This document shows, one piece after another, positions 38,652 through 47,509 of a DNA stretch of 64,000 nt; within the stretch, counting starts at the first letter, position 1; each line of letters opens with the position of its first letter. Location of the stretch: positions 62,001 to 126,000 of the forward strand of contig NZ_JANUBZ010000004.1 of NCBI RefSeq assembly GCF_024808665.1, in the 5' to 3' direction. The notes beneath the pieces are model-generated. The model was not told the DNA's origin, did not search any database, and was given only the letters and a program-made list of their open reading frames with translations. Source of the DNA: Mucilaginibacter empetricola. Its GTDB lineage: Bacteria > Bacteroidota > Bacteroidia > Sphingobacteriales > Sphingobacteriaceae. The position numbers and the translations under genes are program-made.

Positions 38652-39836
38652 ATGAACACAATTTTAAAAAACAGGGTAACATCTATCGATTTTTTGCGCG
38701 GCACTATTATGATCATTATGGCGCTTGACCATGTGAGAGATTATTTGTATTCGGGCTCGTTTTATTTTAATCCGCTTGACCTCACAAAAACAACTGGCAT
38801 TTTATTTTTTACCCGGTGGATAACCCATTTTTGTGCACCTATATTTATGTTTCTGGCAGGTACTTCGGCGTTTTTTATAGGACTGCGAAGAACAAAAAAA
38901 GAACTTTCTATATTCCTTATAAAAAGGGGGCTGTGGCTCATTTTCCTGGAGATGATCGTAGTGAACTTCGGCTGGAATTTCAATATTACCTTCCCTATGT
39001 TTTTCTTTATTACCATATGGGCGCTGGGTGTTAGCATGATTTTGCTTGCGGCGTTTATCCATTTGCCGATAAAATCGATTTTGGTGATCTGTATTGTGAT
39101 CATAGCGGGGCATAACCTTTTAGATAACGTTCATGTAGATGGCAATTCGCTGCTGGCATTTGATTGGTCGCTGGTGCACGATCAACGGTTTTTTACCTGG
39201 CATAAGGAAATCTTTTTGGTAGGTTATCCTATTGTGCCGCTGATGGCTATAATGCCACTGGGTTATTGCCTGGGCACCTGGTACACCTCCAGCTATAACG
39301 TCGAAAAAAGGCAACGTAATTTATTATGGACAGGCGGTTTTGCTATTGTTTTGTTTGTGATATTGCGTTATAGCAACCTATATGGCGACCCGGTAAAATG
39401 GACTGTGCAGAAAAATGCATTCTTCACTTTTCTGTCGTTTCTTAACGTAAATAAGTATCCGCCATCGTTATTATATGTTTTAATTACTCTTGGCGCAGCG
39501 CTCCTGTTTCTTGCGTTTACTGAGAAATTAAAGGGAAGGGTTGTAAATGTTATTTCGGTATATGGCAGGGTGCCGATGTTTTATTACCTTATCCATATCT
39601 ACATTATACACTTAATTGCGCTAATAGCATCGGCTCTGACAACTGGCCAGGATTGGAAAATATGGCTATTGCAGAAACCCATCTGGTTTACTGCCGATTT
39701 AAAAGGCTACGGATTTTCGTTACCGATTGCTTACCTGATTTGGATAGCCATAGTTGTTGGCCTATATCCATTATGTAAACGTTACGACGCCTACAAACAG
39801 GCCAATAAAAGCAAATGGTGGTTGAGCTATTTGTAA
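38652..39836 (+). CDS. DUF1624-type multi-pass membrane protein (HGSNAT-like)
   Basis: A 394-residue integral membrane protein with about ten hydrophobic helices. I use ATG 38652; the upstream in-frame TTG adds 13 residues. The N-terminal motif SIDFLRGTIMIIMALDHVRDYL, with Arg-Gly in the first helix and His at its end, is the signature of the DUF1624 / heparan-alpha-glucosaminide N-acetyltransferase-like group. Later helices carry conserved RVPMFYYLIHIYIIH. The group probably transfers acyl groups across the membrane to a sugar; the substrate here is unknown. A strong hairpin follows the stop. Confidence 0.85.
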   Translation: MNTILKNRVTSIDFLRGTIMIIMALDHVRDYLYSGSFYFNPLDLTKTTGILFFTRWITHFCAPIFMFLAGTSAFFIGLRRTKKELSIFLIKRGLWLIFLEMIVVNFGWNFNITFPMFFFITIWALGVSMILLAAFIHLPIKSILVICIVIIAGHNLLDNVHVDGNSLLAFDWSLVHDQRFFTWHKEIFLVGYPIVPLMAIMPLGYCLGTWYTSSYNVEKRQRNLLWTGGFAIVLFVILRYSNLYGDPVKWTVQKNAFFTFLSFLNVNKYPPSLLYVLITLGAALLFLAFTEKLKGRVVNVISVYGRVPMFYYLIHIYIIHLIALIASALTTGQDWKIWLLQKPIWFTADLKGYGFSLPIAYLIWIAIVVGLYPLCKRYDAYKQANKSKWWLSYL

Positions 39837-39840
39837 AAAT

Positions 39841-39880
39841 TATCCCCCGGCCAGATGGTACGCCTGAATGGCCGGGGATA
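39841..39880. terminator. bidirectional terminator-like hairpin
   Basis: TATCCCCCGGCCA pairs with TGGCCGGGGATA (one extra C), 15-base loop. It stands between the DUF1624 gene (plus) and the decayed kinase fragment and helicase gene (minus), so it can serve both. Confidence 0.65.
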
Positions 39881-39900
39881 TAAATTTGAAAGTTTATATT

Positions 39901-39946
39901 TCCGCTTTGTCGGATTATTTCAACGGAAACTCAATGGTAAATGTGG
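39901..39946 (-). pseudogene. decayed copy of the sensor kinase 3' end
   Basis: These 46 bases match 41889-41934, the last codons of the sensor kinase gene, with 3 differences. On the minus strand the copy reads TFTIEFPLK and then meets a stop where the intact gene has Gln. It abuts the helicase stop codon exactly, so the helicase gene lies between an intact and a broken copy of the kinase end, both in the same orientation. Confidence 0.75.
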
Positions 39947-39947
39947 A

Positions 39948-41792
39948 TTAATCGGCTATAAATTCCCAGGCGCTTTTATAACCACCTATCTCTTCGGCGT
40001 ATTTAATCATATCGGCATAAAATGGAAAACGTCCGATAGTGGCGCTATCACCAATAATAACCAGTTTTTTCTTAGCCCGGGTCATAGCCACATTCATGCG
40101 GCGGATATCTGCGAGAAACCCTATCGTTCCCTCATTATTACTGCGGGTCATGCTGATGACAACCATATCACGTTCCTGCCCCTGAAAACTATCTATGGTA
40201 TTAACCGAAAGCTGCGGATCATTATGGGGAAATAACTCTTTTAACAGTCTGATCTGTTCGCGGTATGGCGAGATTACGGCGATGGAAAAGTGCGGGAGCC
40301 CGTCTCTGAATTTTTCACAAAATTGGTGTACAAATGTTGCCTCTTCGGGATTAATAGTGCTGGTATGTGCCGGTTTTTCGTCAAAACCGCAACCGGCGGT
40401 ATCGATAAAAGTAAATGGAAGATCACCTTCAAACAAAAGGCCGTTAGCGACAGAAGGATGGGCCTTCAAAGCATTACCATAAAACTCTCGGGAAGAAAAG
40501 TCCATAATAAGGCTATTCATGCGGTATTGTTCTTCCAATAAAACCACTGCCTCGGGATATAGTGCCACACATTTCTCCATCAATGTTGTACTCAGGCCAC
40601 CGCGGGCAGCAACATCAGACTTAATGGTAGGAGGGAGCTGCTGATGATCACCGGCGAATACTACTTTTTGCGCTTTCATAATCGGTATCCAGCAGGCAGG
40701 TTCCAGTGCCTGACCCGCCTCATCAATAATCACTGTTTGAAATTTTAAGTTTTTTATGGTCCAATGATTGGCTCCGGCCAGAGTTGCAGTTATCACTTGT
40801 GCCTTACTTACAATATCATCAATAATAAATTCTTCGGCTTTGGCTACTTCGCGCATCAGGCTATGGGCCTCATTAAATAGCGCTTTGCGTTGTTCGCGTT
40901 CGGCACGGCCAAAGCTGCGCTTGTATTTATGGGCCATGTTTTTGTACTCCGCGGCTTGTTTCTTTAGCTTTTTGCTGTCCTTCATATAGCTGTGTTGTGC
41001 CATTTGGCTATCCAGCGTAAGCGAAAGCAGCTTTTCTGATACCCGGGCAGGATTACCTATACGTAACACGTTTAGGCCCTCGTTTGAAAGTTTTTCGCTA
41101 AGTAAATCGACAGCTGCGTTGCTTGGCGCTACCACCAATAGCCGCTCATTGGCTGCAATCAACTTTATTGCCTGCACCAAAGTGGTGGTTTTGCCGGTTC
41201 CCGGCGGACCGTGAACAATGGCCAGTTGCTGTGCCGCAAGTATTTTATTTACTGCGGATTGCTGACCCGGATTTAAGCTATTAATTGCAACAGCATCAAT
41301 ATTATTAAATACTGGGCTTTTGTTGCCTGTTAAAACCTCAACAAGCGGATTGTTTTTGGCGGCAGCAGCCTGTTTTAATGCCGACTGCATGTCATCATAA
41401 CTATTGTTATCAAACAATAATTCGACCCCTAATTTTCCGTCACGGCTCCAGTCGGGTAATTCTTCTGTAAACAGGTTTATTTTTAAGCGATCTCCGTTTT
41501 GATACGAGATGATGCCTTCAACACGATAAGATGGGTCATGATTGGAAAATAGAACTGCAGGCTTGCCGAATTGTAGCTGATGGACGATATCCAGGTGCGA
41601 TTTACGTTCAATTTCCACATTAATATAATCGCCACGCGATGGCTCTGTTTGACCAATAGCGATGGGATACCAGCACAGGCCGGCTGCCCTTCTATCACTT
41701 ACTGAGGCAGATTGAGTTAATTTTAAATAAGCATCACGATCTTCGGTACGTTCAATTTTAAGGAGATCCTGCAGCTTTAAGAAATAGTCCAT
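39948..41792 (-). CDS. SF1 Upf1/IGHMBP2-like AAA helicase
   Basis: A 614-residue cytoplasmic helicase. The N-terminal 165 residues form the oligonucleotide-binding stalk (1B-like) domain. Walker A is GPPGTGKTT at 195-203. Further SF1B motifs are VVAPSNAAVDLL (Ia), VIIDEAGQALEP (II), FAGDHQQLPPT (III), EEQYRMN (IV), VNTIDSFQGQERD (V) and NVAMTRAKKKLVIIGD (VI). All catalytic residues are present. IGHMBP2/Upf1-like enzymes unwind RNA or DNA 5' to 3'; the bacterial role is not settled. It lies 89 bases downstream of the sensor kinase on the same strand, and its end is directly flanked by a relic of that kinase. Confidence 0.93.
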   Translation of the reverse strand: MDYFLKLQDLLKIERTEDRDAYLKLTQSASVSDRRAAGLCWYPIAIGQTEPSRGDYINVEIERKSHLDIVHQLQFGKPAVLFSNHDPSYRVEGIISYQNGDRLKINLFTEELPDWSRDGKLGVELLFDNNSYDDMQSALKQAAAAKNNPLVEVLTGNKSPVFNNIDAVAINSLNPGQQSAVNKILAAQQLAIVHGPPGTGKTTTLVQAIKLIAANERLLVVAPSNAAVDLLSEKLSNEGLNVLRIGNPARVSEKLLSLTLDSQMAQHSYMKDSKKLKKQAAEYKNMAHKYKRSFGRAEREQRKALFNEAHSLMREVAKAEEFIIDDIVSKAQVITATLAGANHWTIKNLKFQTVIIDEAGQALEPACWIPIMKAQKVVFAGDHQQLPPTIKSDVAARGGLSTTLMEKCVALYPEAVVLLEEQYRMNSLIMDFSSREFYGNALKAHPSVANGLLFEGDLPFTFIDTAGCGFDEKPAHTSTINPEEATFVHQFCEKFRDGLPHFSIAVISPYREQIRLLKELFPHNDPQLSVNTIDSFQGQERDMVVISMTRSNNEGTIGFLADIRRMNVAMTRAKKKLVIIGDSATIGRFPFYADMIKYAEEIGGYKSAWEFIAD

Positions 41793-41881
41793 CAGCCAAA
41801 GGTAAGCAAAGCTGTTATTTGAGCAGTGCTTTAAGGCTCAACAATCCCGAAAAATAGTATTTGTTTTAATGTACAAGAGCT

Positions 41882-43417
41882 TTATACATCCGCTTTGTCG
41901 GGCTGTTTCAACGGAAACTCAATGGTAAATGTGGTTCCTTTGTCAATAGTGCTGTCAACGGTGATATTGCCGCCAAGGCTCTCTACCTGCATTTTTACCA
42001 TAAATAGTCCAATTCCCTTTCCGTCGACGCTGGTATCAAACCTTTTGTAGAGGCCAAATATTTCGTTGCCATATTTAGAAATGTCAATGCCGCGGCCATT
42101 GTCAGTGTAAACAATTGTCATATTGCCATGGATGGTTTTAGCGCTTATATTTATTATTGGGCTTATATCTGGCTGGCTGTATTTAATACTGTTTAGTATC
42201 AGGTTATAAAAAATACTGTGCATAAAGCTCTTTAACGAGTAAATTTCGCTGCTTTCGTCAAAATCGCAAATAATGCTTACCTGTTCTTTTTCAATTAAAT
42301 TTTTAACGCTGAATTTAATATCCTGTATTAAGGCCGGTAATACTACAAGGTCGATATTTTCGGTGATCGATTTATTTACCTGCAATACCTGGTTCAGATC
42401 GGAAATTACCCCATCCAGCTTATCGGCCGACAGGCTGATGTTTTTTACAATCTCGCCCACCTCTTCATCTTCAATTTTAATAGTGTTGGCGTATGCAGTA
42501 AGGCCAATAATATTTGCTACGGGCGCCCTCAAATTATGCGAAATAATATAGGTGAATTGTTCCAGGGCATTATTACGCTGCAAAAGGTCGGTAGTAATTT
42601 TTTCGCGTTCTATTTCTAAAAGTCTTTGACTGGTGATATCCCGCGAGAAGCATGATAAGCCAATTACTTTGCCTGTTTCCCTTATAGGGTTAATGGAGTA
42701 GCTGAGGTAAACTTTGCCATCGCCAAAAACATACTCATTTACAAATTGCTGCGTTTCGCCGTTTAATGCCCTGGCGTAAATGTCGCGCCACTTTTCGGCC
42801 ATTTGCAGGTTATAACCAAAAAGATGATCTAATATTCCTACTCCCTGTTCAATATCAAAGCCATAAACCGCCTTAATGGTATTTTTAAAAAGCTGGTTAA
42901 AGGTGATAAACTTTAAATCAGTATCGAGCGAGTAAACCAGGTCGGTGGTGTTTTCAATTATTGCAGATAAGTTAGCTTCTGATATTTTGAGGGCCTGTTC
43001 ATGTATTTCACTTAAAGCAAGGTGCTGGTTAATTTTATGCCTTTTTAGCGTAGCGGCAATTGCGCCGGATAGGCTGCCAATATTTTCGGGTAAAATATAA
43101 TCATAGGCTCCCTGCTTCATGATGTTAACAATAGCCAACAGATTGTTTTGGGGCTGCGGTCCAGCTAATGAAATTACGGGAATATCGAATCCGTTATGTT
43201 TAAGGTAAGCTAATGCTTTGATTGTATTTAAATCGGGAAATGTATTGTCGGCGAGAATAATATCAGGAGCAAATTTGTTTAACGCATCAGTAAGGCTTTG
43301 CTCATCGTTTACGGATATTAAATCACATGGAATGCCTCCGTCTGCGAGGACATCCTCCACTATTTTAGTACTATCAGGCTGGCACGCCAGATGAAGTATT
43401 TTTATTTTGACGCTCAC
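41882..43417 (-). CDS. sensor histidine kinase with N-terminal receiver and PAS domain
   Basis: A 511-residue soluble kinase. Residues 5-125 form a receiver-like domain with Asp 57 in DIILADNTFPD and a late Lys replaced in the PEN segment, so phosphorylation is uncertain. A PAS domain spans about 145-265 (ENTTDLVYSLDTDLKFITFN). HisKA has His 294 in ISHNLRAPVANI, the subtype common in Bacteroidota. HATPase has an N box (FYNLILNSIKY), YTDNGRGID and GIGLFMVK. No membrane segment is present, so it senses something inside the cell. No partner response regulator is adjacent. Its 3' end is duplicated in decayed form at 39901. Confidence 0.9.
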   Translation of the reverse strand: MSVKIKILHLACQPDSTKIVEDVLADGGIPCDLISVNDEQSLTDALNKFAPDIILADNTFPDLNTIKALAYLKHNGFDIPVISLAGPQPQNNLLAIVNIMKQGAYDYILPENIGSLSGAIAATLKRHKINQHLALSEIHEQALKISEANLSAIIENTTDLVYSLDTDLKFITFNQLFKNTIKAVYGFDIEQGVGILDHLFGYNLQMAEKWRDIYARALNGETQQFVNEYVFGDGKVYLSYSINPIRETGKVIGLSCFSRDITSQRLLEIEREKITTDLLQRNNALEQFTYIISHNLRAPVANIIGLTAYANTIKIEDEEVGEIVKNISLSADKLDGVISDLNQVLQVNKSITENIDLVVLPALIQDIKFSVKNLIEKEQVSIICDFDESSEIYSLKSFMHSIFYNLILNSIKYSQPDISPIINISAKTIHGNMTIVYTDNGRGIDISKYGNEIFGLYKRFDTSVDGKGIGLFMVKMQVESLGGNITVDSTIDKGTTFTIEFPLKQPDKADV

Positions 43418-43814
43418 TCCCTAATTCGTTTTTGTAAGGTAATAAAAAGAAAATTAATTTCGAATAATTTCCCACCTGATGCGTTTTACGCTTACACTTG
43501 AAATTTGTTTGGGTGTTTGGCTAAAATATAACACCGTGCGGATTGTTGGAGACAACTCCAACAATGGCATACACTTAAAATTTGTTAGGATTTTAGTTGA
43601 AATATAATAGCGTCGGATTGTTGGGGACAACTGCAACAATAACATAGCTGGAAGCTTTATGTCATGTCAGAGATGTTAGACAGTGTTGTTCTCATTGTAA
43701 CAATTTTGATTATCCCCAAAAATAAGGAGTGATTTTTTTAAAAGTTGCATAACTTTAATGCTGTAAAATATCGTACCTGTACTAACACTACCACATCTAA
43801 AACTGCCTTATAAA
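43418..43814. other. intergenic region with palindromic tandem repeat
   Basis: This 397-base gap between divergent genes holds a two-copy degenerate repeat (43494-43645, listed separately). A frame on the minus strand across it is an artefact of the repeat. The remaining 170 bases before 43815 are AT-rich; TAACTTTA at 43750 is one base off a -7 box but has no TTG partner. Confidence 0.5.
43494..43645. repeat. two-copy 77-base degenerate repeat with hairpins
   Basis: Copy 1 begins ACACTTGAAATTTGTT at 43494 and copy 2 begins ACACTTAAAATTTGTT at 43571. Each ends in a GTTG-G-GACAAC element. In copy 1 ATTGTTGGAG pairs with CTCCAACAAT across ACAA; in copy 2 the hairpin has a mismatch. The copies have diverged, so this is an old event. 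Confidence 0.6.
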
Positions 43815-44891
43815 ATGAAAACTTCTATACTCCAAATAAATACAACGCTTGTAATTTGTACTATTAGTTTATTTGCTCTTTTTGCATCAGGGTGTAAAAA
43901 AGATGATAAAACTAATCCAAAACCGGTTTCTACAGTAACCGGCCCTTATTTATATGTTGGCGGTGCTGCAAATAATAAGGGCGTGTATTGGAAAACCAGT
44001 TTATCTGCAACCACACCTAATGCCGTTGCAGATTCATTTAAAAATACCAATGCTATTTATTCCCTTATTACCTCGGGCAAGGATGTTTATGTTGCCGGGC
44101 AAACGGCCGGGTATTACAAAAATGATGTGTTTGTTCCGGTTACAGGGGCAACAGGTATACAATATTTGGCACTTTCCGGAACAACAGTTTTTGCCGCCGG
44201 AGCAGACAATACAGCTAATATAGGCTATTGGCAAAGCAGTACGGAAACTAATTTGAGCAATACCATTGCATCCCCATTATTCACAAGTCCGGGCACATCT
44301 GTATTGGGTTTATCTGGTATAGCTGTATCTGGCAGTAAGGTATATGTAACCGGTAAACTCTTTTATGAGGCTCGTTTTGGTTCGCCGGCTAATGCGCTGA
44401 GCGGCAGTTTCGGCACTTTGTGGACCAATGGAGGATTGCAACTTTATGGTCCGGGCCAGCTGGTGAGTGCGTATTATAACTCAACAGCGGGTATCGCCTT
44501 AGTTGGCAATGATGTTTATGTAGCCGGTCGTTTACCAGATAGTACCTATGCGGGTGGCTACTGGAAAAACGGAACATTTAACGCCATCAACAATGGTTCA
44601 TTTGGCCCAACGGCTATTACATCATCAGGTAATGACGTTTATATTACAGGCTATACTTTTGTGCGTGCAGCCGGTACTTATTCACAGCAAGGAGCCTACT
44701 GGAAAAACGGGGCGCTCATTAGTTTCCCCGGCGCCTCCAGCACCACAGCTATAGCTGTAAATGGTACAGACGTATACATACTAGGAATTGATAACAACAA
44801 TAATAATGTTGTATGGAAAAACGGAGCCGTTTTTGAAACTTTAGGCTCTGCTGTAGTACAAACAGCAAGTAGTATAGCAATAGGAAATTAA
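43815..44891 (+). CDS. lipoprotein with beta-propeller-like repeats
   Basis: A 358-residue lipoprotein with signal and lipobox (LFASGC, Cys 27) followed by a Lys/Asp-rich linker. The body consists of some seven or eight repeats of about 40 residues built around a V.VYVAG/DVYITG strand and a YWKNG turn. This suggests a propeller resembling Kelch or Tachylectin-type repeats. Such proteins are usually surface-exposed binding proteins. No enzyme motif is visible. Family not recognised beyond this. A REP-like cluster begins 4 bases after its stop. Confidence 0.75.
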   Translation: MKTSILQINTTLVICTISLFALFASGCKKDDKTNPKPVSTVTGPYLYVGGAANNKGVYWKTSLSATTPNAVADSFKNTNAIYSLITSGKDVYVAGQTAGYYKNDVFVPVTGATGIQYLALSGTTVFAAGADNTANIGYWQSSTETNLSNTIASPLFTSPGTSVLGLSGIAVSGSKVYVTGKLFYEARFGSPANALSGSFGTLWTNGGLQLYGPGQLVSAYYNSTAGIALVGNDVYVAGRLPDSTYAGGYWKNGTFNAINNGSFGPTAITSSGNDVYITGYTFVRAAGTYSQQGAYWKNGALISFPGASSTTAIAVNGTDVYILGIDNNNNNVVWKNGAVFETLGSAVVQTASSIAIGN

Positions 44892-44895
44892 CGGT

Positions 44896-44990
44896 AATTT
44901 AAGCGGGACGCTTAAATTGTTGTATGTCCAAGCAAGATGCTTGGACGGGCAGTTGTTATATGTCCAAGTGGGACGCTTGGACGGGCGGCA
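44896..44990. repeat. REP-like palindrome cluster, locus 1
   Basis: Three palindromes with an AAGC-5 bases-GCTT type core: type B at 44896-44918 (arms AATTTAAGC/GCTTAAATT, centre GGGAC), type A at 44926-44946 (arms GTCCAAGC/GCTTGGAC, centre AAGAT) and type A at 44962-44982 (one arm mismatched, GTCCAAGT). It ends in GGGCGG. It lies between the propeller-like and collagen-like genes. Confidence 0.75.
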
Positions 44991-45081
44991 TTGCTATCGA
45001 ATAAAAAGTAAACAGGCTCTTAAACCTTTTCGTCGTCTACTTATCTTACTTTTAACGACGGTTTTTAGCCTTTTAATATCT

Positions 45082-46434
45082 ATGAAATTTATTATCACAA
45101 TTCTTCTCTCTTTAATCTGGTGTTTGCCAACAATTGCTCAATCATCTGCTAATAATGCAAAAGCTGACTCGCAAAAATATCTTCTTCAATATGATCCCAC
45201 TGTATTACGTATAAAAGGTAATTCGTTGCCCATAGGTATTGTATCCATATCTGCCAAGGGGCAAAAATCACAAACCGAAGGTTTTTTAAACGGGGTTGAT
45301 AATTGGTCGAAATATAAAGTGGAGGTAGATAGCGGCAATTACTCAAATGGGAAAATTAAAATAAAAGGAAGTGGAAAAGAATATCAGAAAGGAGATTCAC
45401 TAACCGTTAATGTTTACACAAAAAAAACCTTTTTATTATTTTTCAGCAGTAAAGGGAACTGGTTATTCAGTCAAAAAATACCCTATAATTATGAAACAAA
45501 TATCAATATTTTAACCACGGGGAATTTTTCGAAGGCACCTGGCGACCATGTTCAGTTTGGTGTGCGAAAATACTTTGATAACAAAATGTTTATTGACAAA
45601 TGGGCTCCCGTTAAAAAGAATTTAAAAGATTTTGTGTTCCGGTTTGATGGTGTTCATATTTCTAAATCAAAAGGCGATTTAAAAATTGATGACGACCCCA
45701 CCCAAATTAAAAATGATAAAATACAGTTGATAGCTTTATTGGCTAAAAACACCGCTATAACTGATACGCTTAATGTTTTGCTTAATTATATTGCAAACTA
45801 TCAGTGCAATATACAATCGGGCGGGGCAGGGTATAATTTAAATGTTACGGCAGATATTTATCAAGATTCGGTTATTAATGCGCAATTGTTAAAAATTAAG
45901 ATAACAAATGATGCGACGAATAAAACCTATAATTATTGGGTTAATACAAATGGAGGTTCAATTGCTATTTCAAGTAGAGGTGGGGATGGTGGCGACGGTT
46001 TAAATGGCACGGACGGTGTTGCGGGTACCCCAGGATCGGCCGGAACAGTTACCACCGATGTAGAGACTACAACCAATAGCGACGGAACCACTACCACTAC
46101 TACCAATATGGTAACTGGTCCGGGTGGAGACGGTGGCACCGGTCAGGATGGCGGAGACGGGCAGAACGGCGATGCAGGCGGCAATGGCGGAAACATTACT
46201 ATTAATTATTCACCTGCCGTTACACCATTTCTGAACCTGATTAAAGCAATTAGTATTCCCGGCGCAGGTGGCTCCGGAGGCAGGGGCGGCAAAGGTGGCG
46301 CGGGTGGAAGCGGCGGAAGCGGAAACCCGAATGGGAATGCAGGTTCAAATGGCCGGGATGGTCGACCTGGTTTCGATGGCTCCGATGGGCGGATGGGAAA
46401 TGTGACTTTTGCAATCACCAATCCGACAAGGTAA
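45082..46434 (+). CDS. exported protein with collagen-like Gly-rich C-terminus
   Basis: A 450-residue protein from ATG 45082; translation further upstream would run through the REP-like cluster and is not real. It has a signal peptide (LIWCLPTIAQ). Residues to about 290 are a beta-rich region of unknown family. The C-terminal part has two Gly-X-X-like tracts (GGDGGDGLNGTDG and GGSGGRGGKGGAGG) separated by a Thr-rich segment and a short non-repetitive segment, and ends in a Gly-Arg-Asp-rich run. The tracts are only partly regular Gly-X-Y, so a collagen triple helix is uncertain. REP-like clusters in opposite orientation flank the gene. No sorting domain was seen. Confidence 0.8.
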   Translation: MKFIITILLSLIWCLPTIAQSSANNAKADSQKYLLQYDPTVLRIKGNSLPIGIVSISAKGQKSQTEGFLNGVDNWSKYKVEVDSGNYSNGKIKIKGSGKEYQKGDSLTVNVYTKKTFLLFFSSKGNWLFSQKIPYNYETNINILTTGNFSKAPGDHVQFGVRKYFDNKMFIDKWAPVKKNLKDFVFRFDGVHISKSKGDLKIDDDPTQIKNDKIQLIALLAKNTAITDTLNVLLNYIANYQCNIQSGGAGYNLNVTADIYQDSVINAQLLKIKITNDATNKTYNYWVNTNGGSIAISSRGGDGGDGLNGTDGVAGTPGSAGTVTTDVETTTNSDGTTTTTTNMVTGPGGDGGTGQDGGDGQNGDAGGNGGNITINYSPAVTPFLNLIKAISIPGAGGSGGRGGKGGAGGSGGSGNPNGNAGSNGRDGRPGFDGSDGRMGNVTFAITNPTR

Positions 46435-46460
46435 AACTGAGGCTGATGATAGCTATAACC

Positions 46461-46521
46461 CGCCCCGCCCGTCCAAGCATCTTGCTTGGACGCACACCAA
46501 TTCAATCGGGACGCTTAAATT
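46461..46521. repeat. REP-like palindrome cluster, locus 2
   Basis: CCGCCC heads are followed by a type A palindrome (46471-46491, centre ATCTT) and a decayed type B palindrome (46499-46521). The order A then B is the mirror of locus 1, so the collagen-like gene lies between inverted copies. Confidence 0.7.
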
Positions 46522-46629
46522 AATCAATAAAACTTTCAAAATCTGTTATGTCCAAATCTTTGAAATCTGTATCTGTTATGGCTTTATTTATACCCATAAC
46601 TTTGCATAAATAAGATAACGACAAGCAAA

Positions 46630-47430
46630 ATGGAAACAGAAATTTCAGAATTTGGCACTTCATCAACCTCGGCGCGTTCATCCTCAACGTTGTGGAACAA
46701 AGATATGAAAGTGCGAATTGCATATATTGAGGAACCACCTTTCTATTGGACCGATGAGAACCATCTCGCAAAGGGTGCCGACATCGAACTGGCCGAAGTG
46801 GTACTGCGGGCAATTGGCGTAGCCTCCATCGAATATCAACTCACCACCTTTAATGAGCTTTTACTCGGTGTGCAGACTGGGCGCTGGGATATGAACGTAC
46901 CCATTTTTATTACGCCAGAACGCGCCAGGGATGTAGCTTTCAGCATGCCGGTTTGGTCGCTTGGCGATGGATTCCTCGTGCTCCGGGGCAATCCCAGGGC
47001 ACTGACGAGCTATGAAACAGTGGTAATGAACGGCGATGCGCGGCTTGGGCTTATTCCTGGTCAGGTGCAGTTCGATGCTGCAAAGTCGACCGGCGTGAGC
47101 GATAGCCAAATCGTGCTATTTAATAGTCAGCCAGAGGCCGCCGCTGCGTTGCTGGCCGGAAAGATTGATGCGTTCGCCGCCACAGCCGTTGGTAATCATC
47201 TTACGGCCGACACCAACCCGAAGCTGGAAGCAGTACCTTTCAAAAACAACAAAGATGGAAAAGCACCTGTCGGCGCCTTTTCATTTAGCAAAAACAACCA
47301 TCATCTGCTGCAGGCTGTGAATGCACAACTTCACAAATACCTGGGCTCGGCCGATCACCGTACACGAATGGCGAAATACCGAATTACTCAAACCGAGATT
47401 GATAGCGTGGTAGCGGGCAAGATGTCCTAG
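46630..47430 (+). CDS. orphan family 3 solute-binding protein lacking a signal peptide
   Basis: A 266-residue PBPb-type amino-acid or ectoine-binding domain: RIAYIEEPPFYW, GADIELAEVVLRAIG, the loop RWDMNVPIFITPERA, LGLIPGQVQFDAAK and KIDAFAATAVG, nearest in memory to EhuB-like proteins. The expected signal peptide is absent: the first 25 residues are polar (METEISEFGTSSTSAR), and an in-frame stop at 46597 blocks extension. No ABC permease or ATPase is nearby. Two counted lines are 48 and 57 percent GC, above the neighbourhood. Recent acquisition with replacement of the N-terminus is likely. The protein may be cytosolic, a binding or sensing protein rather than part of a transporter. TAACTTTG (46597-46604) could be its -7 box. 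Confidence 0.85.
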   Translation: METEISEFGTSSTSARSSSTLWNKDMKVRIAYIEEPPFYWTDENHLAKGADIELAEVVLRAIGVASIEYQLTTFNELLLGVQTGRWDMNVPIFITPERARDVAFSMPVWSLGDGFLVLRGNPRALTSYETVVMNGDARLGLIPGQVQFDAAKSTGVSDSQIVLFNSQPEAAAALLAGKIDAFAATAVGNHLTADTNPKLEAVPFKNNKDGKAPVGAFSFSKNNHHLLQAVNAQLHKYLGSADHRTRMAKYRITQTEIDSVVAGKMS

Positions 47431-47509
47431 CGGCACTCCTGCATGAGCAAAGCAATAAAGCCTCGTTATTTGAGAAGCTTTATTGCCAAGGCGATGCCAG
47501 CAACCACAT

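Noticed and set aside
43454..43645. 63-residue minus-strand frame
   Set aside because: It is the translation of the two-copy palindromic repeat and has no start context or protein-like composition.
44917..45081. N-terminal extension of the collagen-like protein
   Set aside because: The extra 55 codons translate REP-like palindromes; a normal signal peptide starts at ATG 45082.
46520..46813. 97-residue minus-strand frame over the start of the binding-protein gene
   Set aside because: Antisense to a well-supported domain and without any recognisable protein feature.
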